Of a DNA stretch of 64,000 nt, positions 41,888 through 50,592 are shown in pieces. The DNA is from Achromobacter aloeverae. GTDB lineage: Bacteria; Pseudomonadota; Gammaproteobacteria; Burkholderiales; Burkholderiaceae_B. The notes under the pieces were generated by a model. That model saw only the letters and a list, made by a program, of their open reading frames with translations. It was not told the origin of the DNA and did not search any database. Within the stretch, counting starts at the first letter, position 1; each line of letters starts with the position of its first letter. The position numbers and the translations under genes are program-made. The stretch is taken from positions 62,001 through 126,000 of the forward strand of contig NZ_PYAL01000006.1 in NCBI RefSeq assembly GCF_004121055.1. Reading direction: 5' to 3'.

Positions 41888-42667
41888 TCAGTTCGGCTTG
41901 GCAGGCTGGAAGGCTGCCGACGTGCCGCCGTCGATGGGCAATACGGCGCCCGTGACGTAGCGCGAGGCATCGTCCAGCAGGAAACGGATGACCGGCGTCA
42001 CATCGGCCGGCATGGCCACGCGCCCCAGCGGCGACAGGCCCGATACGGTGTAGCCGTTATGGCCCGCGTCGGCGGCCAGCTTGCGAGTCATGGCGGTGTC
42101 CACCGTCGACGGCGCGACGGCGTTCACCAGGATGGCCTTGGAGGCCAGCTCCACGGCCAGCACCTTCGCGATCTGCGTCAGCGCCACTTTCGACGCCCCA
42201 TAGCCGCCGCCCCCCACCTTGGGGCGGATCGCCGCGATGGACGCCACGAAGACGATCCGCGACGGCGCATCCGCGCTGGCGCGGCTTTCCAGCAGGGGCA
42301 AGGCGTGCTTGGCGCACAGCCACGCTCCCTTGGTGTTGACGTCGAAGAGCGCGGTGAAGTCTTCTTCGCGCATCGACAACAGGGGGCCCGTGCGGAAGAT
42401 GCCGGCGGAGCACACCAGCGCGTCCACGGCGGGCGTTTCCTTCGCGATGGCGGCGAAGGCCTTGGCCACCGACGCGGCGTCCGCCACGTCGCACCGCAGC
42501 GGAACGAAGCGTCCGCCGGCGTCGCCTCCGGCATGCATGGCCGCGGTTTGCGCCAGCCCGTCGTGCGACACGTCCATGCCATACACGGTCCAGCCGCTGG
42601 CGAGCAATTCGCGGCACACGTCCTGTCCTATGCCTGAACCAGCCCCGGTCACGACAGCATTCTTCAT
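41888..42667 (-). CDS. SDR-family oxidoreductase
   Basis: A 259-residue classical short-chain dehydrogenase. Cofactor loop TGAGSGIG at 7-14, CSAGIF near 91-96 in place of the usual NNAG, catalytic Ser in VASIAA and YGASK, and VTGAVLPIDGG near the end. TAGGAG before the ATG. It follows the epimerase gene by 12 bases. The replaced NNAG motif hints at an atypical active-site geometry. Probably oxidises or reduces a hydroxyl group of the pathway compound. Confidence 0.9.
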   Translation of the reverse strand: MKNAVVTGAGSGIGQDVCRELLASGWTVYGMDVSHDGLAQTAAMHAGGDAGGRFVPLRCDVADAASVAKAFAAIAKETPAVDALVCSAGIFRTGPLLSMREEDFTALFDVNTKGAWLCAKHALPLLESRASADAPSRIVFVASIAAIRPKVGGGGYGASKVALTQIAKVLAVELASKAILVNAVAPSTVDTAMTRKLAADAGHNGYTVSGLSPLGRVAMPADVTPVIRFLLDDASRYVTGAVLPIDGGTSAAFQPAKPN

Positions 42668-42679
42668 GGCATCGGTCTC

Positions 42680-43672
42680 CTAGTTCATGGCCGCATCGCG
42701 GCCTTCGCACCACCTCACCAGGCGCTGGATGCCTGCTTCCAGGCTGACCTGCGGCTCCCATCCCAATGCCTCGCCGATCGCCTCGCGGCTGAAGGCCATG
42801 TGCTTGCCCACCGAGGCTCGCACGTGGGTAGGGGTGCTGCTGTATTCGGGCTGCAGGTCCGACCCCATGACCTTCAGCAGCGTTCGCACCAGGTCGTTCA
42901 GGGAGGTGGCCGTGCCGGTCGCCACGTTCAGGCTGACGCCCGATATGTCGGCGGCCATGGCCATGACATTGGCGCGGGCCACGTCCGCCACGTGGATGTA
43001 GTCGTGAACCTCTTCGCCGTCGTCCGGAATGACGGGCCGTTCGCCACGCTTGATGCGGTCGTAGTTTTCCAGGATGTATAGCGCGTTCACGCCGCGATAG
43101 TGCTGGCGCTCGCCATACACCGTGGAGTAGCGCAGTGCGACCGACTGGATGCCGTACTTCTGGTGGTACAGGCGGCACAGGTTCTCGCCGATGATCTTCG
43201 AGGCCGAATACAACGCCGCCGCGGGCTGGAAGGCGGCCCAGTTGAACGCCGTGTCCTCGGCCATGACGCCGGCTACGGGTTCGCCGTAGATGGCGGTGGA
43301 CGACGAGAAGATCACGCGCTTCACCCCTTGGTAGCGGCAGGCCTCCATGACGTTGGCCTGTCCCTGCACGTTCACCGACAGGCCCAGCCCGGGATTCCGC
43401 GCCAAGGGTAGCGTCAGGAACGCCGCCACCGAGAACAATCCCGAAGCGCCCTCGCAGGCGTCGTAGAGCTCGTGCATGCGCAGGATGTCGCCCCGCACCA
43501 CCTTGATGCGCGGATCGGCTTTCAACGCCTTCACGGCCTCCGGCGCGCTGAGCGAATAGTTGTCGAACAGCAGCACCTGCCCGGCGCCGGCGTCCAGCAG
43601 CTGCTCGGTGATATGCGAGCCGATGAGGCTGACGCCACCGGTGATGACGAATTTGTTGCCTGCGATTTTCAT
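42680..43672 (-). CDS. NAD-dependent epimerase/dehydratase
   Basis: A 330-residue extended SDR related to UDP-sugar 4-epimerases. Cofactor loop TGGVSLIGSH near 11-20, SSSTAIYGE near 123-131, catalytic YSASK near 154-158, and HDYIHVADVARA near 223-234. GAGGA precedes the ATG. In this catabolic context it may act on a sugar acid or a glycosyl-type intermediate rather than in cell-wall synthesis; no glycosyltransferase is nearby. Confidence 0.9.
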   Translation of the reverse strand: MKIAGNKFVITGGVSLIGSHITEQLLDAGAGQVLLFDNYSLSAPEAVKALKADPRIKVVRGDILRMHELYDACEGASGLFSVAAFLTLPLARNPGLGLSVNVQGQANVMEACRYQGVKRVIFSSSTAIYGEPVAGVMAEDTAFNWAAFQPAAALYSASKIIGENLCRLYHQKYGIQSVALRYSTVYGERQHYRGVNALYILENYDRIKRGERPVIPDDGEEVHDYIHVADVARANVMAMAADISGVSLNVATGTATSLNDLVRTLLKVMGSDLQPEYSSTPTHVRASVGKHMAFSREAIGEALGWEPQVSLEAGIQRLVRWCEGRDAAMN

Positions 43673-43721
43673 CTGGGTTTTCCTCTTTTTCCCTTGTTCG
43701 TTGCGGGCCGGGAGGCGTGGG

Positions 43722-44729
43722 TCAATCCTGCGGAGGGATGCCCGCCGCCTTGATGAGCGTCCCCCAGTTGTCGATCTCGCTTTTCAGGAAAGACGAGAAC
43801 TGGGCGGGTGTGGATTGCTTCACCGCCAGGCCTAGCGCGGCGTATTTCTGCTGCAGGTCCTTGCTGTCGAGCGCCGTGTTCAGGGCCTTCGAAAGGCGGG
43901 CGGTCACGTCGGCGGGCAGCCTGGCGGGGCCGCCCAGCGCGAACCACACGACCAGCTCGTAGCCGGGCGCGCCGGATTCATTGATGGACTTGATGTCGGG
44001 CACGACCGGAAAGCGGCCCTTGGTGGTCACGCCCAGGGCCTTGAGCTTGCCGCCTTCGATCTGCGGGATCGCCAGCGAGAGGTCGACGAACATGAAGTCG
44101 ACGCGGCCGGACATGACGTCGGTCAGCGCCTGTGGCGAGCCCTTGTAGCCCACCGGCGTGGTCTTGATGCCGCCCATGCTGACCAGCTTGGCCGCGGCCA
44201 CCTGCGCGCTGCCCGATCCGTAGCCATAGGTGAGCTTGCCGGGATTGCCGCGGCCCAGGTCGAACAACTGCGCCGTGTCATTCGCGGCGAAGCCGGGCGC
44301 CGCCACCAGCACGATGGGCGACTCGGCGATCATGCCGATCGGCGTCAGGTCCTTCAAGGGGTCGTACGGCAGCTTCCTGAACAGCGACACGTTGCTGGCG
44401 CCCGTCGTCACGCCCAGCAGCACCAGCGTGTAGCCGTCGGGCGCCGCGTTCACCGTGGCGTTGACGCCGATGATGCCCTGCGCGCCCGGCTTGTTGTCGA
44501 CGATGATGGGTTGCCCCAGGTCCCTGGACATCTCGTCGGCAACCTGGCGCGCGACGGTATCGGTGGCGCTGCCCGCGGGAAAGGGCACCACCAGCTTGAT
44601 GGGGTGGTCGGGATACGTTGCGTGCGCGGCGGCGAAGCCGCAACACAACGCCAGCGCCAGCCCCGCGCCTAGTTGCTTGAGCCGGTCCAGCGCCCGGGCG
44701 GCGTGCGATCCTGCTGTGTTCTTGTTCAT
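43722..44729 (-). CDS. Bug-family (TTT) substrate-binding protein
   Basis: A 335-residue periplasmic binding protein. The start is the ATG at 44729 with TGGAGA before it; a longer frame upstream lacks a signal peptide at its beginning. The n-region is unusually long (about 18 residues, HAARALDRLKQ), then core LGAGLALALCCGFAAAHA. Ligand-loop motifs VPFPAGSATDTVAR and VGYKGSPQA both deviate from the family norm, so the ligand may be unusual. Confidence 0.9.
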   Translation of the reverse strand: MNKNTAGSHAARALDRLKQLGAGLALALCCGFAAAHATYPDHPIKLVVPFPAGSATDTVARQVADEMSRDLGQPIIVDNKPGAQGIIGVNATVNAAPDGYTLVLLGVTTGASNVSLFRKLPYDPLKDLTPIGMIAESPIVLVAAPGFAANDTAQLFDLGRGNPGKLTYGYGSGSAQVAAAKLVSMGGIKTTPVGYKGSPQALTDVMSGRVDFMFVDLSLAIPQIEGGKLKALGVTTKGRFPVVPDIKSINESGAPGYELVVWFALGGPARLPADVTARLSKALNTALDSKDLQQKYAALGLAVKQSTPAQFSSFLKSEIDNWGTLIKAAGIPPQD

Positions 44730-44810
44730 GGGTTTCTCCAGGAGGCCATGGGCCGATGCCAGGATCGGCGCGCGACAGGCCATATCGCGCGTGAAGGCGG
44801 GGAGCCGGCC

Positions 44811-45659
44811 CTATCGCGGCGGCAGGTCGAGTCGCGCCGCGATGCCGGCAAGTTCCGGCGATACGCTGGGATAGCGTTCGAGCACCAATGGGTCATGTCC
44901 CGGCACCACATGGGCGCGCGATTCGGCCAGGCCGATCAGGCGCCGGTAGCCCTGCAAGACGTCTCCCACGTTGAACACCAGGGGAAAACATCGGTCCTGC
45001 TCGAAATGCTCGTAGTAATGGCTGGCGTCCGACGCCAGCACCACCCAGCCGCGCGCGGTATGGACACGGACCGCCTGCAAGCCGTCCGTATGGCCGCCGA
45101 TGCGGTGCAGGCTGATGCCGGGCGCCAGGTCGGCGTCGCCGTCGTGGAACACCACGCGGTCGCCGTAGACCAGGCGCACCATGCGTATGACGTCATCGGG
45201 TTCGTAGGCGCGGCGGATCATGTCGCAGCACATGTGGCGGCCGGTAGCGAACGCCATCTCGGCATCCTGCAAGTGGAACCGGGCCCGCGGGAAGTCCGGC
45301 AACGTGCCGGCATGGTCGTTGTGCAGGTGCGTAATGACGATGTCGGTGATTGCCGCGGCATCCACGCCGACCAGGCGCAAGGCGTCGGCCGGTTTGCGCA
45401 GCAGCGTGCGATGGCGCTTGACGGCCTGCTCTTCGTCGAACCCCGTATCGACCAGGACCAGACGGTCGGTATTGCGCACCAGCCAGACGTAGTAGTCCAT
45501 GTGCATGGGCGCATCGTGGGGGTCTCCGCCCAGGAAGTTTGCCGTTCGCCGCGCATCGCGGGTGGCGTACTTCAGCGCGATGATCTCGTAGTCAGGCAAA
45601 TCGGCGGGGCGAACGGATCCGGACGCGCCGGCGGGGCCGGGCGGCTGCGAGTGCGGCAT
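44811..45659 (-). CDS. Metallo-beta-lactamase-fold lactonase (AHL-lactonase-like), copy B
   Basis: A 282-residue MBL-fold hydrolase, paralogue of copy A at 30.6 kb. Metal ligands His111, His113, Asp115, His116 in HLHNDH, His190, Asp211 and His255 are all present. Conserved blocks shared by both copies include KYATRDARR/RYATRDARR, GGDPHDAPM and FHLQDAEMA. It adds a Pro/Gly-rich N-terminus of about ten residues. AAGGAG fixes the start. First gene of the proximal operon, directly downstream of the LysR-controlled promoter. Confidence 0.9.
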   Translation of the reverse strand: MPHSQPPGPAGASGSVRPADLPDYEIIALKYATRDARRTANFLGGDPHDAPMHMDYYVWLVRNTDRLVLVDTGFDEEQAVKRHRTLLRKPADALRLVGVDAAAITDIVITHLHNDHAGTLPDFPRARFHLQDAEMAFATGRHMCCDMIRRAYEPDDVIRMVRLVYGDRVVFHDGDADLAPGISLHRIGGHTDGLQAVRVHTARGWVVLASDASHYYEHFEQDRCFPLVFNVGDVLQGYRRLIGLAESRAHVVPGHDPLVLERYPSVSPELAGIAARLDLPPR

Positions 45660-45750
45660 CTATTGTCTCCTTGTGAGCCCGATGTTGCTTGCACGATGCC
45701 GCCGCAGTGTCCTGGCGGTGTGCAGCCCCCGGGTCTTTAGTCATCGAGCG

Positions 45751-45829
45751 CAGTCTAAATTGCGGTGTGCGCGCCGATCAATCGGCTAGAATTAAAAACA
45801 CTACTGACTCAGGATCAGCAATCAAGCGT
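45751..45829. promoter_or_regulatory. Duplicated LysR-type promoter/operator, proximal copy
   Basis: Intergenic control region between the lactonase-headed operon and the divergent LysR gene, homologous to 36003-36079. It carries CTGA-N7-TCAG (CTGACTCAGGATCAG) and an AT-rich AATTAAAAAC core. Contains the likely LysR autoregulatory site and the operon promoter. Confidence 0.65.
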
Positions 45830-45833
45830 CGCC

Positions 45834-46802
45834 ATGGAAAACCTGAATGCGTTGCGTGTATTCGCCAAGGTCGCCGACACACGCAGCTTCACCGACGCGG
45901 CAAAGCACCTGGGTCTTACTTCTTCCGCGGTCAGCAAGGCCATTACCCGGCTGGAACGCGAGCTGGGCGTGCGCCTGCTCCATCGCACCACGCGATCGGT
46001 GGGCCTGACCGCCGACGGCGCCAGTTTTTTCGAGCGCTGCCAGCAGATCCTGGCCGACGTGGAAGATGCCGAGAATGGCTTGAACCGCTCCATGGCCGCG
46101 CCGCATGGACGCTTGCGCGTGCACATGCCTGTCGGTTTCGGCCGCCGCGTCATCGTGCCCGCGCTCAGCGGTTTTATCGAGCAATATCCCGACCTGGTGC
46201 TGGATGCCGAATTGAGCGACCGCATGGTCGACCTGGCCTACGAAGGCATCGACGTCGCCGTGCAGATCGGCGAGTTGGCCGATGCGCGCCTGATCGGCAG
46301 GCGCCTGTGCAATCTGCGCTTCGTCGCTTGCGCGTCGCCCGATTACCTGGCGCGCCATGGCGAGCCGGGCACACCGGAGGAGCTGGACCAGCACCACTGC
46401 CTTGCCTACGTCATGATGCATACCGGCCGTTATCGCGAATGGCAATTCGTGAAGGACGGCCAGACGTTCGCCAAGACGGTGTCCGGACGCTTGAACATCA
46501 ATAACGCCGAGTCCTTGCTGGAAGCGGCGGTGGCCGGACTCGGCATTGCCATGATCAGCAATTTCATCGCCGCCGACGCCTTGCGCGCCGGACGCCTGCG
46601 TCCCATATTGACGAACTACGTGGCCTTGGGGCCCAAGGTGTCGGCGGTGTACCTGCCCGGCAAGAACCTGTCGCCCAAGGTGCGCGCGTTCGTCGAATTC
46701 CTGAGCGACGTGATCTCCGGCAATCCCTATTGGGAAGAGGCTGGCGCCACGGCGGCCGGTGCCACGCCGCGTACGGCGCCCGCCAGCGGAAAGCGGAAGT
46801 AG
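45834..46802 (+). CDS. LysR-type regulator, probable master of the two catabolic operons
   Basis: A 322-residue LysR-type regulator of the CrgA-like group. N-terminal winged helix (MENLNALRVFAKVADTRSF start; recognition helix SSAVSKAITRLERELG) and effector domain with DLVLDAELSDRMVDL and VAVQIGEL. The start is set by the family beginning; the frame extends 23 codons upstream into the operator and is unlikely to be used. Divergent from the proximal operon; the duplicated operator at 36.0 kb suggests it also controls the distal operon. Confidence 0.92.
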   Translation: MENLNALRVFAKVADTRSFTDAAKHLGLTSSAVSKAITRLERELGVRLLHRTTRSVGLTADGASFFERCQQILADVEDAENGLNRSMAAPHGRLRVHMPVGFGRRVIVPALSGFIEQYPDLVLDAELSDRMVDLAYEGIDVAVQIGELADARLIGRRLCNLRFVACASPDYLARHGEPGTPEELDQHHCLAYVMMHTGRYREWQFVKDGQTFAKTVSGRLNINNAESLLEAAVAGLGIAMISNFIAADALRAGRLRPILTNYVALGPKVSAVYLPGKNLSPKVRAFVEFLSDVISGNPYWEEAGATAAGATPRTAPASGKRK

Positions 46803-46846
46803 CGATCGCGCCGGCAGGTGTCGGCGCGCGCCGCGGACCGTCCGCG

Positions 46847-49800
46847 TCAGCTTATTCCCGACCCCGCATACAGATTCTCCCGCCCCAGCACGTCCCGCGG
46901 CCGTCCGCTGGCCAACAGCCCGCCGCGTCCCAGCACCAGCAGCAGGTCCGCGTCCCGTATCGTCGACAGACGGTGCGCGATGACCAGCGTGGTGCGATGC
47001 TGCATGAGCGCATCCAGCGCCTGGCGCACATGCGTTTCGCTCAGCGTGTCAAGGTGCGAAGTGGCTTCGTCCAGGATCAGCACCGGCGCGTTCTTCAGGA
47101 AGGCGCGCGCGATGGCGATGCGCTGGCGCTGGCCGCCCGACAACTGCATGCCGCGTTCGCCAACCCGCGTGTCGAGTCCCTCCGGCAGGCGTCGCACGAA
47201 GTCGCTCAGCGCCGCCTGGTCCAGCGCGGTGGCCAGTTCCGCATCGGTGGCGCCGGGACGCGCCAGGCGGATGTTGGCGGCCAGCGTGTCGTTGAACAGA
47301 TAGGTGTCCTGCGACACCAGCGCTACCCGCTCGCGCAGGGCGTCCAGGTTCAGTTCGCGCAAGTCCACGCCATCTAGCTTCACGCCGCCTGCTTGCGGAT
47401 CCCAGAAACGCAGCATCAGGTTGGCCACCGTGCTCTTGCCGGCGCCGGACGCGCCGACCAGCGCCACCGTCGCGCCGGCGGGTACCGCGAAGCTGAGTTC
47501 CCGCAGCGTCGGCGCGGCCGCGCCGGGATAGGTGAAGGTCACCTGGTCGAAGCTGATGGACAAGCCGTGGGGCGACGCCGGCGCCGGCAAGGGGCCGTCG
47601 GTCACGGGTTCCGCCTCGCCGTGCACGACATGCAGGCGTCGCGCCGCCGCCACCGTGTCCGCCAACTGCCGCGACACCTGCGAGATCTCGGATACCGGCA
47701 GGAAGGTCGCGACCGCGATCAGCACCAGCAAGGGCAGCATGCCGGCCGAGAGGGTACCCGCCGCCACCTGCAAGGCGCCGACCACGGCAACCGCCACGCC
47801 GCCCAGGCCCATGGCCACTTCGAACCATGCGGTCTGCGTCGACAGGTCCGCCAGGATCGCCAGCCTGCGCTTGCCGTAGGCCTGCGCCACTTCCAGGAAG
47901 GAGGCGCGGCGCCGGCCAGTGGCCTGGAACGCCTGCAATTCGCCCAGGCCCTGGATGGTGTCGGTGACGTGCGCGCTCATCTCGCCCAGCGCCTGGCGTG
48001 CGCTGGCGCCCAGCGCGTCGACGCGACGGCGACCGCGCACGGGCGACAGCAGGGCGTAGCCCAGGAAGGGCAGCAACGCCAGCGCCACCGGCCAGCTGTA
48101 CACCGCGAGAAAGCCCAGCACGCTCAAGGGCACCAGCACGGACACGATGGCCGGCGCGATGGTGTGGGCGTAGAAGTACTCGATCATTTCGACGTCCTGC
48201 GTGGCCAGCGCCACCAGGTCGCCGGAGCGCCGGCGCAGCAGGTAGGCCGGGGCCAGGCGTTCCAGCTTGTCGTAGAGCTTCACGCGCATGTCGGCCAGCA
48301 ACTGGTAGGCCATGGCATGCGCCAGCCACGACTCCAGCCAATGAAACAGCGCGGCCAGCGGGGCGACGATCATCAGCGCCACGACCAGCATGCCGGTGGG
48401 CCGGCCATCGCGGACGGCGGCGACCACCAGGGCGCTGGCCACGCCCACGCCTATATAGGCCGCGACCCGCGCCACGCCCAACAAGATGGTGGCGATCAGC
48501 GTGCCACGCCACGGGCGGACCACGGACATGAGCGTGGCGATCACGGCATGCCAGCCGACCTGCGCGGCGTCGTCGTTCAGCGCACGCAGGCGCGGCGTCT
48601 TGGGCCCATCGTCGTTGCCCCCACTATTGAGCCCACCATTGCCCGCGCCGTTCCCGGCAAGAACGGGGTTGGCTTCCTCGTTCACGGCCTGGTCGCCCGA
48701 TGCGCCGGCGAGCACGGCGCCGCGGTCGTCGGCGGCTGTCGCCCGCGCGCCGTCCTTGCCACCGGCACCCTGCGCGGCGGCCTGTTCATGCATCAGCGCG
48801 TAGTAAAGGCCGCCTTGGCGCATCAACGCATCATGCTTGCCTTCCTCGACGACGCGCCCGCCGTCCAGCACCAGGCAGCGGTCCGCGCCGATGACGCTGG
48901 CCAGGCGGTGCGCCAGGATGATGGTCGTGCGGCCCGCCATCAACCTGTCCAGCGCTTCCTGGATGATGGCCTCGTTCTCGACATCGACGGAGGACAGGGC
49001 TTCGTCCAGGACCAGGATGGGCGCGTCGCGCAGCAGGGCGCGGGCGATGGCGACACGCTGGCGCTGGCCGCCCGACAATTGCAGGCCGCGCTCGCCGATG
49101 CGCGTGGCATAGCCGTCGGGCAGCGACAGGATGAAGTCGTCGATATTGGCCGCGCGCGCGGCGGCGCGCAGTTGCTCGTCGCTGGCATCGGGCCGGCCCA
49201 GTCGCAGGTTTTCGGCGATGGTCCCGTGGAACAGCGTGATGTCCTGGCTGACCAGCGCGATCTGCGAACGCAGCGTCTCGCTGTCCAGCGTGGCGATGTC
49301 ATGCCCCCCGATGCGGATGGCGCCGCCTTGCGGTAGATGCTCGCGCAGCAGCAGGCGCACGATGGTCGACTTGCCCACGCCGCTGGGCCCGACCACGCCG
49401 ACCCGTTCGCCGGCCGCGATGCGGAAGCTCAGGCCGTGGTGGGCGCGCCGCTGCGGGGTATAGGAAAACTCCACCGCGTCGAATTCGATGGTCGGCGCCA
49501 GGGCCGCGGGCTTCAGGCCCCCCTGGATGGGCGTGGCCGAGGCGGCCGGCGTGGCGTCCATCAGCGCATGGATGCCCGCCGCCGCCGATTGCCCCAGCAT
49601 GCCGCGATGCAGGACGCTGCGCAGGTCGCGCAAGGGGCGGAAGATCTCCGTGCCCGCCATCAGGACGATCAGCAGCGCTTCCACGCTCATGGCGCCGTGG
49701 CCGACGCGCCAGGCACCCAGCGTGAGCGCCAGCGCCGCCCCCAGCGTCACGCCCAGGTCGCTGATGCCGCGCGTGAGCAGGCTGACGGACAACACCCAGA

Positions 49801-50497
49801 AGGTGTGGTTGGACAGCTCGCGGGCCTTGTCGGCCAACCGCTTGCCCCACGTCTTGCCCTGGCCGAACGCCTTCAAGGTGGGCAGGCCCTGGACGGCGTC
49901 GAGAAAATCCTCGCCGAATGCATTGAGCGCGCGCGTGCGCGCCAGGCTGGCGCGGCGGTCCAGCATATGCACCGCCATCGGGCCGAACAGCGACAACAGC
50001 GCCGCCAGCAGCAATACGGCCGCGGTCGGCATGTCCCACCAGGCGATGGCGGCGAAAATGGCGAAGGGCGCCGCGATGGAGATCGCCAGTTGCGGCAGGT
50101 ATTGCCCGAAGAAGGTCTGCAACTGCTCGACGCCGTCGACCACCGTCAGCATCACGCCGCCCGTGCGCTGGCTGCCCAGCCAGGCCGGCCCCAGCTCGGC
50201 GATGCGGTCGAACAGGCGCGCGCGCAGGACTTGCTGCACCTGGGCCGCGCTGCGGTTGGCCTGATTGGTGCGCAAATGATCGAGCAGCGCGCGCAGCACG
50301 ATCATGGCGACGGCCGCGATGGCCGGCCTTACCCATTCCGCCGCCGGCGCGCCGGCGAACACGCGGGCCAGGATCTGGCCCAGGAAGATGTAGCGGGCGA
50401 TGCCGGCAGCCAGGGCCAGCAGGCCAAGCAGGATGCCGCACGCCATGCCGGCGCGCAGGCCGGCCGTCAAGCGCCAGAGTCTTGAGTCGAAATACAT
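46847..50497 (-). CDS. Tandem-fused ABC exporter (TMD-NBD-TMD-NBD), CydDC-like
   Basis: A 1216-residue full-length ABC exporter. First half: membrane domain 1-320, Walker A GPSGVGKST 370-378, LSGGQ 474-478, Walker B ILVLDE 494-499. A Gly/Ala/Asn-rich linker (about 560-640) leads to a second membrane domain and NBD with GASGAGKST, LSGGQ and LILDEATSHLD. Bacterial exporters of this type are normally two genes (CydDC, MdlAB, IrtAB). No dedicated accessory gene suggests the cargo; thiols, siderophores or peptides are possible. GAGGGAG before the ATG. Divergent LysR gene is the likely regulator. Confidence 0.9.
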   Translation of the reverse strand: MYFDSRLWRLTAGLRAGMACGILLGLLALAAGIARYIFLGQILARVFAGAPAAEWVRPAIAAVAMIVLRALLDHLRTNQANRSAAQVQQVLRARLFDRIAELGPAWLGSQRTGGVMLTVVDGVEQLQTFFGQYLPQLAISIAAPFAIFAAIAWWDMPTAAVLLLAALLSLFGPMAVHMLDRRASLARTRALNAFGEDFLDAVQGLPTLKAFGQGKTWGKRLADKARELSNHTFWVLSVSLLTRGISDLGVTLGAALALTLGAWRVGHGAMSVEALLIVLMAGTEIFRPLRDLRSVLHRGMLGQSAAAGIHALMDATPAASATPIQGGLKPAALAPTIEFDAVEFSYTPQRRAHHGLSFRIAAGERVGVVGPSGVGKSTIVRLLLREHLPQGGAIRIGGHDIATLDSETLRSQIALVSQDITLFHGTIAENLRLGRPDASDEQLRAAARAANIDDFILSLPDGYATRIGERGLQLSGGQRQRVAIARALLRDAPILVLDEALSSVDVENEAIIQEALDRLMAGRTTIILAHRLASVIGADRCLVLDGGRVVEEGKHDALMRQGGLYYALMHEQAAAQGAGGKDGARATAADDRGAVLAGASGDQAVNEEANPVLAGNGAGNGGLNSGGNDDGPKTPRLRALNDDAAQVGWHAVIATLMSVVRPWRGTLIATILLGVARVAAYIGVGVASALVVAAVRDGRPTGMLVVALMIVAPLAALFHWLESWLAHAMAYQLLADMRVKLYDKLERLAPAYLLRRRSGDLVALATQDVEMIEYFYAHTIAPAIVSVLVPLSVLGFLAVYSWPVALALLPFLGYALLSPVRGRRRVDALGASARQALGEMSAHVTDTIQGLGELQAFQATGRRRASFLEVAQAYGKRRLAILADLSTQTAWFEVAMGLGGVAVAVVGALQVAAGTLSAGMLPLLVLIAVATFLPVSEISQVSRQLADTVAAARRLHVVHGEAEPVTDGPLPAPASPHGLSISFDQVTFTYPGAAAPTLRELSFAVPAGATVALVGASGAGKSTVANLMLRFWDPQAGGVKLDGVDLRELNLDALRERVALVSQDTYLFNDTLAANIRLARPGATDAELATALDQAALSDFVRRLPEGLDTRVGERGMQLSGGQRQRIAIARAFLKNAPVLILDEATSHLDTLSETHVRQALDALMQHRTTLVIAHRLSTIRDADLLLVLGRGGLLASGRPRDVLGRENLYAGSGIS

Positions 50498-50566
50498 GGT
50501 TTGCTCCCTCTATGCCCGGCATCTTCGCCTAACGATCGCCATACAGAAAGCGATAGTTTTTCAATC

Positions 50567-50591
50567 GTGGGTTGAGATAAACTAAACCCAC
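50567..50591. promoter_or_regulatory. Perfect inverted repeat GTGGGTT-N11-AACCCAC, LysR operator
   Basis: Two exact seven-base arms 11 bases apart, ending one base before the LysR start codon, in the gap to the divergent ABC exporter. The geometry is that of a LysR box. Because it covers the expected ribosome-binding region, binding would directly repress the regulator's own gene. Confidence 0.75.
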
Positions 50592-50592
50592 T

